Below, piece by piece: positions 33,236-42,106 of a stretch of 64,000 nt of DNA. The notes beneath the pieces were generated by a model. It saw only the letters and a list, made by a program, of their open reading frames with translations. It did no database searches and had not been told where the DNA came from. Origin of the DNA: Bacillota bacterium (GTDB taxonomy: Bacteria; Bacillota; Clostridia; Acetivibrionales; JAFADI01); the NCBI GenBank assembly GCA_023424965.1, contig JAFADI010000100.1, positions 16,001-80,000 on the forward strand. The letters are read 5' to 3'. The position numbers and the translations under genes are program-made. Each line of letters opens with the position of its first letter. The first letter of the stretch is position 1.

Positions 33236-35443
33236 TTATTTTGTGAACGCCTTTGCAAATTCCAGGATCGTTTGCTTGCTTTCCGTGAACCTGTCGATAA
33301 CTACCGCCGCCTGCTGGCGTTCGGCCCGGCCTTTTGCATCAAAGATTTTGACGCCGCTTCCCTTCATCAGGCCGGTGGACATGGCAAATTCCACATAGTC
33401 TTTTGCCCAGTCCGATATCTTATCCTTATCGTTAAGACTGTTTACATTTTCCGGTTCAAGCTTTCCTGCAAGGCTGTCATCGGATATTCCGAGGGAACGC
33501 ACAAACATTGTGGCAATTTCCTCCCTGGTACAGACTTTATCCGTCCCGAACTGGTCGGAAGACAGGCCTTTTACAATCCCTTCCCTGTAGGCGGCCTCCA
33601 CATAGCTGTATGCCCAGTGGTCCCTGGGTACATCCTTAAATGTGGCATTCTCAGGTACATTGCCGGTATCGATGTTCAGGGAGTTCACCAGCATCTTTAT
33701 CATTTCCGCCCGGCTGACAGCGTTCCGGGGATTGAAGTGGCCGTTTTCGTTTCCGGAGATGATATTTCTCTTGTTCAGATTGATGATGGACTGCTTTGCA
33801 TAATCTGCGCTGGAATCAATATCCTTGATTGTGATTTCAGGCCCTGAGCTTTCCTCTCCGGCCTCCAAATCCTCCGCAGCCACAAATGCCTGCTGCCCCG
33901 ACGGAAGCAGTATACGGTAAAAGTCTCCATCCTGGCGCAGAATGCGAAGCTGCGTTCCTTCCGGAAGCCTGTCGGTCACGCCATAGTGTTCCATGGGGCC
34001 TTCACGGACTTCCACTTCCTCTTTCACCGTGGTTCCCCATCGTTCGGGGATGTTGTCCAGATCGGCCATCTCCACATAAACTGCCGGAATATGGGCAACT
34101 ACACCGTCCTTGATCAATATCTTGTATGCCCCTCTGGGTTCAGCCCTTTGCGGATCGTAGCCCAGTACGGTGAATACCTGTCCCTTGTAGGCGGTATAGC
34201 CGCTCCCTGTGGGATCAAGGCTTATCAAAACGCTGTCTGTGGAAACCTTCACCTTTTGAACAGGCTGGGGTACGCTTATCTGCATACCGTCGGTAAGCAG
34301 CACTCCGGCATCCTCCATCAGCAATCCCTTATAATATCGATAGTCATCCTGGCTGACATATACATTCACATAATACATGCCGTTGTATGGAGCAAAGCCC
34401 GCAAAATCCTTTCCGTCCCAGGTGAAGGAATAGGTGCCGACCTTTGCATTGTCTTTGGCAAACAAGGGCTGGGTCGCATTATAGCCCATGGAATCGGCCA
34501 TGTACACCGCCAGGTGTGTTACGTCCTCCGCCAGCGTAATTTTCCCCTGCACCATGTCCTGGATTCCGTCACCGTTGGGTGAGATGACAGGCCTGTCCAG
34601 CTCTGCATGGGTAACAATCTGCTGCAGCCTTTCTTTGGGAACTCCACTGTCCTGGCTGTCCACCATGAATTTCGAATTTGTCCAGTACTCCTGTGGATAG
34701 CCGGTAGGATGGTTGTAGTTCAATTCATAGCCCTTGAATACCACATAATACATTCCCCTGGGAACGATCATGCCGTTTTCATCCTTACCGTCCCACGTAA
34801 TTTCATGGACCCCCGGCTCCAACATCTGGCCCTCGGTACTGAAGCGGTCCGTTCCGTCCCTTCCTCCGCTTCTCAGTATGGTCTTAAGGCTGGCATGCCT
34901 GTTTAAGGTAAAGCGTATAGTGACAGGAGAATAGCTGTCATTATAGGACGGCGAAATAACTGCCGCACTAAAAGTAATATTCTCTACCAGCGGTTTGGGG
35001 TTGGGCTCCGCCACAACGGTAATTTTGCCCATGTCGATGGCGCCGGTTTTATTGGAAGCCTCATCGTTCAAATACAGCTTCAAGGTATATTCTCCCGGAG
35101 TCAAAGGCTTTTTCTTTTCCTCGTCCCAGGGAGCCCAGTTCACTTCGTGTTCCGCACTGTAGTCGGAGGTCCAGGGATCCAGTTCGATTTTTGTGGAGCT
35201 TTCATTTCCGATCACGTCAATATAGCCTCTCGTGGGCTCATCCGTTTTTACCACTGCGGTCAGATAACCCGGTACCGCATTTCCCTCGTATGCAAGCACC
35301 CTGGACGAGATACTGCCGGAAAGCATTTTCGGCGCCTGTATATCGCTGCCTGCGGCAAGTGCCAGTGACGGAACCATTGTCAACACCATCACCATTGCCA
35401 GAAGCACTGCAAAAATCCTTTTGACTTCTCTATTTCTTTTCAC
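33236..35443 (-). CDS. Secreted S-layer-homology protein with FlgD-like Ig and SH3 domains
   Basis: Cell-envelope protein of 735 aa. The GTG at 35443, behind GGGGGGAAA, gives a signal peptide (KRIFAVLLAMVMVLTMVPSLALAAG). Residues ~60-430 hold Ig-like modules ending in the FlgD/CHU_C pattern: ITWDGKDENGMIVPRGMYYV (~240) and FTWDGKDFAGFAPYNGMYYV (~360). A bacterial SH3-like segment follows (TVKEEVEVREGPMEHYGVTDRLPEGTQLRIL, ~495). The last ~190 residues contain three SLH repeats (INLNKRNIISGNENGHFNP, FKDVPRDHWAYSYVEAAYREGIVKG, DKISDWAKDYVEFAMSTGLMKG) for binding pyruvylated wall polymer. Monocistronic. Its precise role is unknown; the TVRE-type and NGDGIQD motifs suggest adhesion or wall organisation. 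Confidence 0.85.
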   Translation of the reverse strand: MKRNREVKRIFAVLLAMVMVLTMVPSLALAAGSDIQAPKMLSGSISSRVLAYEGNAVPGYLTAVVKTDEPTRGYIDVIGNESSTKIELDPWTSDYSAEHEVNWAPWDEEKKKPLTPGEYTLKLYLNDEASNKTGAIDMGKITVVAEPNPKPLVENITFSAAVISPSYNDSYSPVTIRFTLNRHASLKTILRSGGRDGTDRFSTEGQMLEPGVHEITWDGKDENGMIVPRGMYYVVFKGYELNYNHPTGYPQEYWTNSKFMVDSQDSGVPKERLQQIVTHAELDRPVISPNGDGIQDMVQGKITLAEDVTHLAVYMADSMGYNATQPLFAKDNAKVGTYSFTWDGKDFAGFAPYNGMYYVNVYVSQDDYRYYKGLLMEDAGVLLTDGMQISVPQPVQKVKVSTDSVLISLDPTGSGYTAYKGQVFTVLGYDPQRAEPRGAYKILIKDGVVAHIPAVYVEMADLDNIPERWGTTVKEEVEVREGPMEHYGVTDRLPEGTQLRILRQDGDFYRILLPSGQQAFVAAEDLEAGEESSGPEITIKDIDSSADYAKQSIINLNKRNIISGNENGHFNPRNAVSRAEMIKMLVNSLNIDTGNVPENATFKDVPRDHWAYSYVEAAYREGIVKGLSSDQFGTDKVCTREEIATMFVRSLGISDDSLAGKLEPENVNSLNDKDKISDWAKDYVEFAMSTGLMKGSGVKIFDAKGRAERQQAAVVIDRFTESKQTILEFAKAFTK

Positions 35444-35774
35444 TAACTTTCCCCCCTTTTCTAAAACGCATACGGATACTATCATAAGTTGCAGCCGGGG
35501 GAAAATTCAAGCTGTAATTAATGGCATTCATCCCACATGGTAAACATCTTTTCCAGGAACTTTATTGTCTGCATAAGCTGTTCTCTAAAGCTGCGGGAAT
35601 TTGAAGCCCGGCTTTTGCCCAGCCTATTGGATGCCGTCTAAACAAATTAGCTTTTCCGGTCATAGCTTTATCTTTTATTTCCTCGCTTTAAGGATGGTCG
35701 GGTCCGTTGACTTCCTTCAGAGCCGGACCTATACTTGAATTAACACCCATATGAAAGGATCGCCGGAGGTTTAT
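35444..35774. other. Divergent promoter region between SLH protein and histidine kinase
   Basis: About 330 bp without a gene. It must hold the promoters of both divergent genes. GGTCGGGTCCG and CGGACC segments around 35697-35735 can pair imperfectly. No known riboswitch pattern was recognised. Confidence 0.35.
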
Positions 35775-37604
35775 ATGCCGAACACTTTAAAAGGGAAAAT
35801 TTCTTTTATCTATTTGTGCCTGGTAATGATGACCGGAATCGTGGGAATCACCTCCTTTCTCAGCCTTTTCAGCCTGGGCAGGTCCATCGACGGGCTTATG
35901 ACGGACAACTACAAAAGCATCGGCGCGGTCACCAACATGCTGGATGCCATCGAAAGGCAGGACAGTGCCGTTCTGATCTACATCAATGTGGACAGGCACA
36001 AGGGCATCGATCTCTTCTCTGAAAACAACACCTCCTTTTTGAAGTGGCATAATGTGGAATATAACAACGTGACGGAGTCCGGGGAAAAAGAGCTCGTCGA
36101 AAATATCAACCATTCCTATCTGAAATATGTGAAGCTTTTCTCCGAGCTCCAGGAGATACGAAATTCCCAGGGCGTGGAAAAATCCGTGAGCTTCTACAAC
36201 GATACGGTGATGCCCGATTTTATAAATCTCAAAAGCCAGTTGAAGGATTTGATCTCCCTCAATGAAAAAGCCATGTTTAAAGGCAAGGACGAGGCTACAG
36301 AAAATGCAACCAGGTCTGTTTATGTGGTGTCCGGCCTGACGGCCCTGGCTATTCTGGGGGGATTCCTGCTTTCAAGATTTTCTGTCAACCGCTTTTTAAG
36401 GCCCATTTACTCCCTCATTGGAGCCATTAAGGAAATCAAGGCCGGGAACATGAACCGGCAGGCGGAGGTCATGGGAAAGGACGAAATTGCAGAGCTCACC
36501 CTGGAATTCAACCATATGACCCAAAGACTCCAGCAGTATGAACAGAGCAATCTTGGAACGCTGATGTCCGAAAAGAACAAATCCCTCGCCATTGTCAAAA
36601 ATATTTCCGATCCACTGATCGTATTGGACACCAACTTCAGGGTAATCCTTTTAAACGACGCCTGTGAAAGCTTTTTCGAAATCAGCGAGGAGAAGGCTAT
36701 GAGCCGGCACTTTCTGGAGAGCATCCGCAATGGAGAGCTTTACGATTTCATATGTGATGCGGTGGATTCCAGGGAAGAAACCCTGCAAAGGATTCTTCAT
36801 TTGAAATCAGGAGATGAGGATTACTATTTCAATGTCATTGTTTCAAGAATAAAAAATTTTGATTCAAGCCTGAACGGGCTGGTAATCCTGCTTCAGAACG
36901 TGACCCAGCTCAAACAGCTGGATAAGATCCGCACCGATTTCATTGCCACAATCTCCCACGAATTCAAGACACCCCTCACCTCCATCATGATGGGAACCAA
37001 CCTCCTGTTGAAGAAGGGCATGGGACCATTGAATGAAGAACAATCGGATGTGCTCCAGGCGATACAGGAGGACGGCGAACGGTTGACCGCACTGGTAGAC
37101 GACCTGCTGGAGCTCACCAGAATAGAGTCCGGAAAGGCGGTTTACAAATTCGAGGCCTGCTCCGTCGATGGAATTCTGGCCACCTCGGCAAAGCAGTTCT
37201 ACGGCCAGGCCAGGCAGCGGGACATCAACCTGCTGTGCGAATATGAGGAGGGCCTTCCAAGGGTGCGGGCCGATTATGAAAAAATTACCTGGGTTTTGAA
37301 CAACCTCCTGTCCAACGCCTTCAAATATACCAACAGCGGAGATGACATCGCCGTTTCCGCCATGGTAAAGGACGGTCGGATGCACATTTCGGTAAAGGAT
37401 ACCGGTGTGGGCATCCCGGAGGAATATATCGGGAGGATTTTCGATAAATTTGTGCAGGTGAAGGATGGGAACTTCGAAGTCCGGGGGACCGGATTGGGGC
37501 TTGCCGTCGTAAAGCAAATCATTGAGGCCCATGGGGGCCGGATCTGGTGCGAAAGCCGGCTGGATTCCGGCAGCAGCTTTACCTTTACTTTAAATCTGGA
37601 GTGA
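35775..37604 (+). CDS. Membrane sensor histidine kinase (4HB-like sensor, HAMP, PAS, HisKA, HATPase)
   Basis: Sensor kinase of 609 aa. Helices at ~5-30 and ~185-205 flank a helical extracytoplasmic domain (SIDGLMTDNYKSIGAVTNMLDAIERQDSA). HAMP follows (NRFLRPIYSLIGAIKEIKAGNM), then PAS (SDPLIVLDTNFRVILLNDACESFFEIS). HisKA has the phosphoacceptor in FIATISHEFKTPLTSIMMG (~390), and HATPase has VLNNLLSNAFKYTNSG, VKDTGVGIPEE and GTGLGLAVVKQI. The ATG at 35775 follows GGAGG. It is 16 bp ahead of a receiver-protein gene, its likely partner, and convergent with a stand-alone KdpD-type sensor gene. In several bacteria kinases of this layout (NtrY/KinB-like) accompany such KdpD-like proteins. Confidence 0.9.
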   Translation: MPNTLKGKISFIYLCLVMMTGIVGITSFLSLFSLGRSIDGLMTDNYKSIGAVTNMLDAIERQDSAVLIYINVDRHKGIDLFSENNTSFLKWHNVEYNNVTESGEKELVENINHSYLKYVKLFSELQEIRNSQGVEKSVSFYNDTVMPDFINLKSQLKDLISLNEKAMFKGKDEATENATRSVYVVSGLTALAILGGFLLSRFSVNRFLRPIYSLIGAIKEIKAGNMNRQAEVMGKDEIAELTLEFNHMTQRLQQYEQSNLGTLMSEKNKSLAIVKNISDPLIVLDTNFRVILLNDACESFFEISEEKAMSRHFLESIRNGELYDFICDAVDSREETLQRILHLKSGDEDYYFNVIVSRIKNFDSSLNGLVILLQNVTQLKQLDKIRTDFIATISHEFKTPLTSIMMGTNLLLKKGMGPLNEEQSDVLQAIQEDGERLTALVDDLLELTRIESGKAVYKFEACSVDGILATSAKQFYGQARQRDINLLCEYEEGLPRVRADYEKITWVLNNLLSNAFKYTNSGDDIAVSAMVKDGRMHISVKDTGVGIPEEYIGRIFDKFVQVKDGNFEVRGTGLGLAVVKQIIEAHGGRIWCESRLDSGSSFTFTLNLE

Positions 37605-37620
37605 TAAGGAGGACCGCCCT

Positions 37621-38202
37621 GTGAAAAAAATCCTGGTGGTGGACGACACCAAAAATATCCGGCTTTTGCTCAGCAAAAGCCTCACCCTGGAGGGGTATGA
37701 AGTAGAAACGGCAGCGGACGGCCGGCAGGCCCTGGACATGTTCAATGCAAACCGGTATGACCTGGCATTCCTGGACATCAAGCTGCCCGAGGTCAGAGGC
37801 ACGGAGGTGCTGCGGAGAATCCGCGAAATGGGAATTATGACCCCGGTCGTCATCATCACCGCCTATGCCACCGTCAAAAATGCGGTGGACTGCACCAAAA
37901 TGGGGGCCGTAGCTTATCTACAGAAGCCCTTTACAGGGGATAAAATCAAAGCCGTCATGGAGGAATTGGGTGCCTTTGCTTCAGGCAGCCGGTGTGGGGA
38001 GGTGAAAAATGGAATTGATGCCGCCGAGTCCCTCATTGCGCAGGGAAAATTCGCTCCCGCCCTGGAAATTCTGAAAGCCGAGCTCTCGAAGGACATGGAA
38101 AATCCCCGTCTGTACCTGCTGATCGGCAAGGCATACGAAGGGGACGGCCAGAGCACAAAGGCGGAGAAATTTTTCAACGCCTGCAAGCTTTTCAGCAGTT
38201 GA
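37621..38202 (+). CDS. Response-regulator receiver protein with C-terminal TPR-like tail, no DNA-binding domain
   Basis: Receiver domain over residues 1-120: ILVVDDTKNIR acidic pocket, Asp in LAFLDIKLPEVRGTEVL (~52), Thr/Ala in VVIITAYATV, and Lys in AYLQKPFTG. The remaining ~65 residues are helical and TPR-like (AESLIAQGKFAPALEILKAEL ... LYLLIGKAYEGDGQSTKAEKFFNACKLF), not a helix-turn-helix. Output is therefore probably by protein-protein contact. The GTG start at 37621 is behind AAGGAGG. It forms an operon with the kinase 16 bp upstream. Confidence 0.85.
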   Translation: MKKILVVDDTKNIRLLLSKSLTLEGYEVETAADGRQALDMFNANRYDLAFLDIKLPEVRGTEVLRRIREMGIMTPVVIITAYATVKNAVDCTKMGAVAYLQKPFTGDKIKAVMEELGAFASGSRCGEVKNGIDAAESLIAQGKFAPALEILKAELSKDMENPRLYLLIGKAYEGDGQSTKAEKFFNACKLFSS

Positions 38203-38243
38203 TAATCCTCCGCCCTATTTTTTGAGATTTCTTATACACCATA

Positions 38244-39386
38244 CTAGATATCGTTGGCAATCAAATGGATATCCACGTTGTTGAGCTTTTTGATCAGACG
38301 GTTTACCGTCGAACCCCGGAGCAGGGTTTCAAGCTTTGTCCTCTTGGGATATCCCATGAATATCTGGGTGATATGCTTTTCATTGGCCCAGCGGGCCAGT
38401 TCCTCCGAAACGCTTTTGCCTTCCAGGGTGCCAGTCTCCGCACCCAGCTGCTTTGCAAGCTGGAAATGCCCGTGGAGCTGCTGTCTTTCTTTTAGCGATA
38501 CCTTTCGTGCAAAACGGTTTGTACAATTTACCGTCACCACGTACAATTCACACCGGTAGCGGCTGGCAAGCCTGGCTCCGCGGCGGATGAGCTTCTTTGC
38601 CGTGCTGCTGGGGCTGATGCATACCATGATTCTCTCGACGGTCCTCCAGTTGTCCCGGATTCCTTCCTTTTTCATATACTCGGCCAGGTCCTCGTCCACC
38701 TCTTCCGCCGTTTCACGGAGAGCAAGCTCTCGCAAGGCATTCAGGTTTCCCTTCCGGAAAAAGCTTTTCAATGCCTGGGGCACCTTGGAGAGGTCATATA
38801 CATTGCCGCGCATCAGACGGTTTTGAAGGGCGTCGGGAGTCAGGTCCACCACAACAACCTCATCCGCCCGCTGCACCACATAGTCGGGAATCGTTTCCTT
38901 CACTTTGACCCCGGTGATCTGGAGAACCACATCATTCAGGCTTTCAATATGCTGGATGTTCAGCGTGGAAATGACATTGATCCCATGGCACAGGAGTTCC
39001 TCCACGTCCATGTACCTTTTTTTGTTTTTCGAGCCCGGCACATTGGTATGGGCCAGTTCGTCCACCAGGACGGTCTCCGGCTTTCTTGCGATAATCGCCT
39101 CGGTGTCCATTTCTTCCATCTCAGTGCGGTCGTATCTGACCTTTTTTCTTGGAATAATTTCAAGCTCACCGATTTGACTGTCCGTTTCCGCGCGGCCGTG
39201 GGCCTCCACATAGCCGATTACCACCTCCTGCCCGTATTTCTTCCTCCGGTTCCCTTCATTCAGCATGGTAAAGGTTTTACCTACACCGGGAGCGTAGCCG
39301 ATAAAAATCTTCAGCCGGCCCCGCTCTTCCTTGCTGCATATTTTCAAAGCCTCTTCAGGCATCAATCTTTCATTTTCCACACGCAT
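38244..39386 (-). CDS. Stand-alone KdpD N-terminal sensor (KdpD + Usp domain, no kinase)
   Basis: Corresponds to the cytoplasmic sensing half of KdpD only, 380 aa. Residues ~20-230 form the KdpD domain: Walker A IGYAPGVGKTFTML, then VDELAHTNVPGSKNKKRYMDVEELL and TLNIQHIESLNDVV. Residues ~250-380 form a universal-stress-protein-like domain (RIMVCISPSSTAKKLIRRGARLASRYRCELYVV). There are no membrane helices, HisKA or ATPase, yet it ends with a clean stop and has a good GGGAGG site. It therefore looks like a gene in its own right, not a truncation. A full-length KdpD lies at 49583-52285. The Usp part of some KdpD proteins binds c-di-AMP. It is convergent with the PAS kinase/receiver pair. Confidence 0.88.
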   Translation of the reverse strand: MRVENERLMPEEALKICSKEERGRLKIFIGYAPGVGKTFTMLNEGNRRKKYGQEVVIGYVEAHGRAETDSQIGELEIIPRKKVRYDRTEMEEMDTEAIIARKPETVLVDELAHTNVPGSKNKKRYMDVEELLCHGINVISTLNIQHIESLNDVVLQITGVKVKETIPDYVVQRADEVVVVDLTPDALQNRLMRGNVYDLSKVPQALKSFFRKGNLNALRELALRETAEEVDEDLAEYMKKEGIRDNWRTVERIMVCISPSSTAKKLIRRGARLASRYRCELYVVTVNCTNRFARKVSLKERQQLHGHFQLAKQLGAETGTLEGKSVSEELARWANEKHITQIFMGYPKRTKLETLLRGSTVNRLIKKLNNVDIHLIANDI

Positions 39387-39581
39387 TTTGCAACCTCCCA
39401 GTACTTCTTCCGTTGTGGGACTGTCCCCTCCATATAATAAGCCACTTCCGCAGGTAATTCAAGCAATAATTTATGTGAATTTTTTTGTTTTCATCCTGCT
39501 TTTCCCTTCATATATTCCTGTGGAATTGCCCAGACTAAACAAATAAAAGCTTGGCTAAATAACCGCAGAAAGGAGCACCCG

Positions 39582-40490
39582 ATGTCCAAAGTAAAAAAAA
39601 GACCGTTAAAGACCTTGCTATTTGCAGCTTTTCTTTGCATCTCAACTACAACTGCCGCATATGCTTCTCCGCCACCGTCACCCGCTCCCTTCGACTATAC
39701 CATCAGGAAAGGCGATACAATGTACCTCCTGGCTTTAAGGTTCAACAGTACTGTGGATAAAATCGCTTCATCAAATCCTCAAGCATCCCCTGACAACCTT
39801 ATGGTCAAAAGCAAGTTGAAGATCACTCCCGGCGGAGGAATAGTCCTCCATCCTGTCGCTAAAGGCGATACTCTATGGAAAATAGCCGTGAGGTACCAGA
39901 GCAGCGTGGATGCCATCGCTGCAAAAAACCATATTGAAAACCCCGATCTGATCTTTGAAGGGGACATACTGGCCATTGCCGACCCGGCAGACCAGAAGGA
40001 AATCATGCGCCTATCCGGACAGGTTGTCAACTATATTAAGAACAGGGATTATTCCAGCCTTTCAAAGGTGGCCCATCCGGAAAAATGGATTCGCTTTTCT
40101 CCCTATGCCCATGTGAATATTCATAGTGACGTGGTGTTCTGGCCCCCTACAATATCAAAATTCTCCAGCAGCAAAACAAAATATGAGTGGGGTGCTTATG
40201 ACGGTACAGGCGAACCCATCTACCTCACGCCTTCCCAGTATTTTGACAGGTTTGTCTACAACCGGGATTTTGCGGCAGCCGATAAAGTAAGCTTCAACCG
40301 GGTAATGGGAAAGGGCAACTCTCTTGAAAACCAATTTGAGGTCTACCCCAGGGCAGGCATTGTTGAGTATTATGTAAGAGGAACAGAAAAGTACGGCTAC
40401 ATGGATTGGCAAAGTCTCCGGCTGGTGTTCGAAAAATATAACGGCAAATGGTATTTGACGGGCATCATTCACAACGAGTGGACCATCTGA
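39582..40490 (+). CDS. Secreted LysM-domain protein
   Basis: Exported wall-associated protein, 302 aa. The signal peptide is KTLLFAAFLCISTTTAAYAS. Two LysM peptidoglycan-binding domains follow: FDYTIRKGDTMYLLALRFNSTVDKI (~37-81) and LHPVAKGDTLWKIAVRYQSSVDAI (~88-132). The C-terminal ~150 residues (IKNRDYSSLSKVAHPEKWIRFSPYAHV ... LRLVFEKYNGKWYLTGIIHNEWTI) form an unnamed domain that I have seen described only as hypothetical in LysM and SH3 proteins. No hydrolase motif is visible. AAAGGAG precedes the ATG, and a strong terminator follows. Confidence 0.82.
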   Translation: MSKVKKRPLKTLLFAAFLCISTTTAAYASPPPSPAPFDYTIRKGDTMYLLALRFNSTVDKIASSNPQASPDNLMVKSKLKITPGGGIVLHPVAKGDTLWKIAVRYQSSVDAIAAKNHIENPDLIFEGDILAIADPADQKEIMRLSGQVVNYIKNRDYSSLSKVAHPEKWIRFSPYAHVNIHSDVVFWPPTISKFSSSKTKYEWGAYDGTGEPIYLTPSQYFDRFVYNRDFAAADKVSFNRVMGKGNSLENQFEVYPRAGIVEYYVRGTEKYGYMDWQSLRLVFEKYNGKWYLTGIIHNEWTI

Positions 40491-40498
40491 TGCCGAGG

Positions 40499-40535
40499 GC
40501 CCTCTCCCTATGGATGTCTATGGGAGAGGGTTTTT
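40499..40535 (+). terminator. Intrinsic terminator of the LysM protein gene
   Basis: CCCTCTCCC and GGGAGAGGG form a stem around a 13-nt loop, followed by five T. Confidence 0.88.
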
Positions 40536-40610
40536 ATCCTCTGTCACCCTATGCTTTCCTACAGTGTTACAAATCAAATGAAGGTATTGACAACGACATA
40601 CCAAACTGAT

Positions 40611-40646
40611 ACTATTTGACCATAATATATATTTTAGTCAAATAGT
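40611..40646. promoter_or_regulatory. Candidate autoregulatory operator of the TetR-ABC operon
   Basis: ACTATTTGAC (40611-40620) and GTCAAATAGT (40637-40646) are perfect 10-bp inverted repeats around an AT-rich centre containing a TATAAT-like -10 region. It lies 15 bp before the tetR start. The binding partner is inferred. Confidence 0.6.
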
Positions 40647-40661
40647 TTAAGAGGTGTCACA

Positions 40662-41264
40662 ATGCCCAAATCCTATTCCGAAAATGAACGGACCTACATT
40701 AAGCGCCGGCTGATGGAAGAGGCCCGGCTGTGCCTGGACCGGTTCGGCCTGCGGAAAACAACCGTTGACGAGCTTGTCAAAAGGGTCAACATACCCAAAG
40801 GCACCTTTTATCTCTTTTACGAATCCAAAGAGCTTTTATTTTTTGACGTGCTTTCCGAGTTCCAAAATGAAGTACAGGCAAAACTGTTCCGTGAAATATC
40901 CTCCCAAAAGGACGGTATAAATCCTTCAACCCTCACCCGGCTGCTGTGGGAGCTTTACAAAGCCGTAGAGAAATCCTTCCTTCTCAAATTTGTGACAAAC
41001 GGAGAGCTGGAGCTTCTGATACGCAAGTTGCCGCCCCGGGTGGCCCAGGAGCATGCGGCGGTGGACGACCTCCATGTTGAACACCTGCTCTCCCTGGTAC
41101 CCAATATGAAAAAAGACAAGCTGCAGGTATTCAGCGCCGCCTTGAGAGGGATTTTCCTGTCCATGCTGCACAAGCACGAAATCGGTGCGGAGGTTTTTGA
41201 CGACGCCTTGAAAATGATGATTCACGGCGTGGTCCTTCAGATGTTTGAGGAGGAATCGATATGA
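40662..41264 (+). CDS. TetR-family regulator of the downstream ABC exporter
   Basis: DNA-binding regulator of 200 aa. The N-terminal helix-turn-helix reads TYIKRRLMEEARLCLDRFGLRKTTVDELVKRVNIPKGTFYLFYESKELLFF (residues ~10-60). The C-terminal part is a helical ligand domain without known specificity. AAGAGGTG precedes the ATG. Its stop overlaps the ATPase start by 4 bp (ATGA), so it is the first gene of a four-gene operon. The palindrome at 40611-40646 is probably its own operator, suggesting derepression by the exported compound. Confidence 0.9.
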   Translation: MPKSYSENERTYIKRRLMEEARLCLDRFGLRKTTVDELVKRVNIPKGTFYLFYESKELLFFDVLSEFQNEVQAKLFREISSQKDGINPSTLTRLLWELYKAVEKSFLLKFVTNGELELLIRKLPPRVAQEHAAVDDLHVEHLLSLVPNMKKDKLQVFSAALRGIFLSMLHKHEIGAEVFDDALKMMIHGVVLQMFEEESI

Positions 41265-42106
41265 TTCGTGTGGAAAACTTGGGGTTTAGTTATACCAAAA
41301 AGCCTTTTATCCGGGACATGAATTTTGAGGTAAAAGACGGTGAAATTTTCGGATTCCTGGGGCCCTCCGGCGCAGGCAAAAGCACCTTGCAGAAAATCCT
41401 TACGGGACTCATTGGGGGCTATGAGGGCAGCGTCCTGGTAAACGGCGTCGAGGCAAAAAAACACGGCGCCGGTTTTTATGAGAATATCGGTGTGGACTTC
41501 GAATTTCCAAGCCTTTACGAAAAACTCACTGCCAGGGAAAACCTGAGGTTTTTTGCCTCCCTTTACCGGAAGCACCGGGACATGGGCGAACTCCTTGACT
41601 GCGTGGGCCTCCTGCCCGACGCAGAAAAAAAGGTCTCCGATTTTTCCAAGGGCATGAAATCAAGGCTTAACTTCGTCAAAGCCCTTTTGCACGATCCATT
41701 GCTGCTGTTTCTGGATGAGCCCACGTCAGGCCTCGATCCTTCAAATGCAAGGCTTATGAAGGATATTATCCTCGCACAGAAGGCAGGCGGGAAGACCATT
41801 ATCCTCACTACCCACAACATGTACGACGCCGCTGAGCTATGTGATCGCGTGGCTTTTATTGTGGATGGGAGCATCCGTGCTCTGGACACTCCCCGCAATT
41901 TGATCATGTCCAGGGGAGCCTCCAGAATACGTTATACCTATAGGAAAAACGGCCGGGAGGAAGAGGGCGAGACCTCCCTTGACCGGACAGCGTCCGATCC
42001 CGTTTTGACACGTCTTGTCGGGATTAACGGGCTGCTGTCCATCCACAGCAGCGAGCCCACGCTGAATGACATTTTCGTAGAGATCACAGGGAGGCGGCTG
42101 CAATGA
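41261..42106 (+). CDS. ABC exporter ATPase (DrrA/BcrA-like)
   Basis: Energy subunit of an ABC-2-type exporter, 281 aa. It shows Walker A GPSGAGKSTL (~36), a signature region DFSKGMKSRLNFVKAL that replaces LSGGQ by FSKGM, Walker B LLLFLDEPTSGLD (~150) and switch His in LTTHNMYDA. The FSKGMK variant is common in drug/fluoroquinolone-type exporters. Its ATGA overlaps both with the regulator before it and the permease after it show tight translational coupling. Likely exports a toxic or membrane-active compound; substrate unknown. Confidence 0.9.
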   Translation: MIRVENLGFSYTKKPFIRDMNFEVKDGEIFGFLGPSGAGKSTLQKILTGLIGGYEGSVLVNGVEAKKHGAGFYENIGVDFEFPSLYEKLTARENLRFFASLYRKHRDMGELLDCVGLLPDAEKKVSDFSKGMKSRLNFVKALLHDPLLLFLDEPTSGLDPSNARLMKDIILAQKAGGKTIILTTHNMYDAAELCDRVAFIVDGSIRALDTPRNLIMSRGASRIRYTYRKNGREEEGETSLDRTASDPVLTRLVGINGLLSIHSSEPTLNDIFVEITGRRLQ

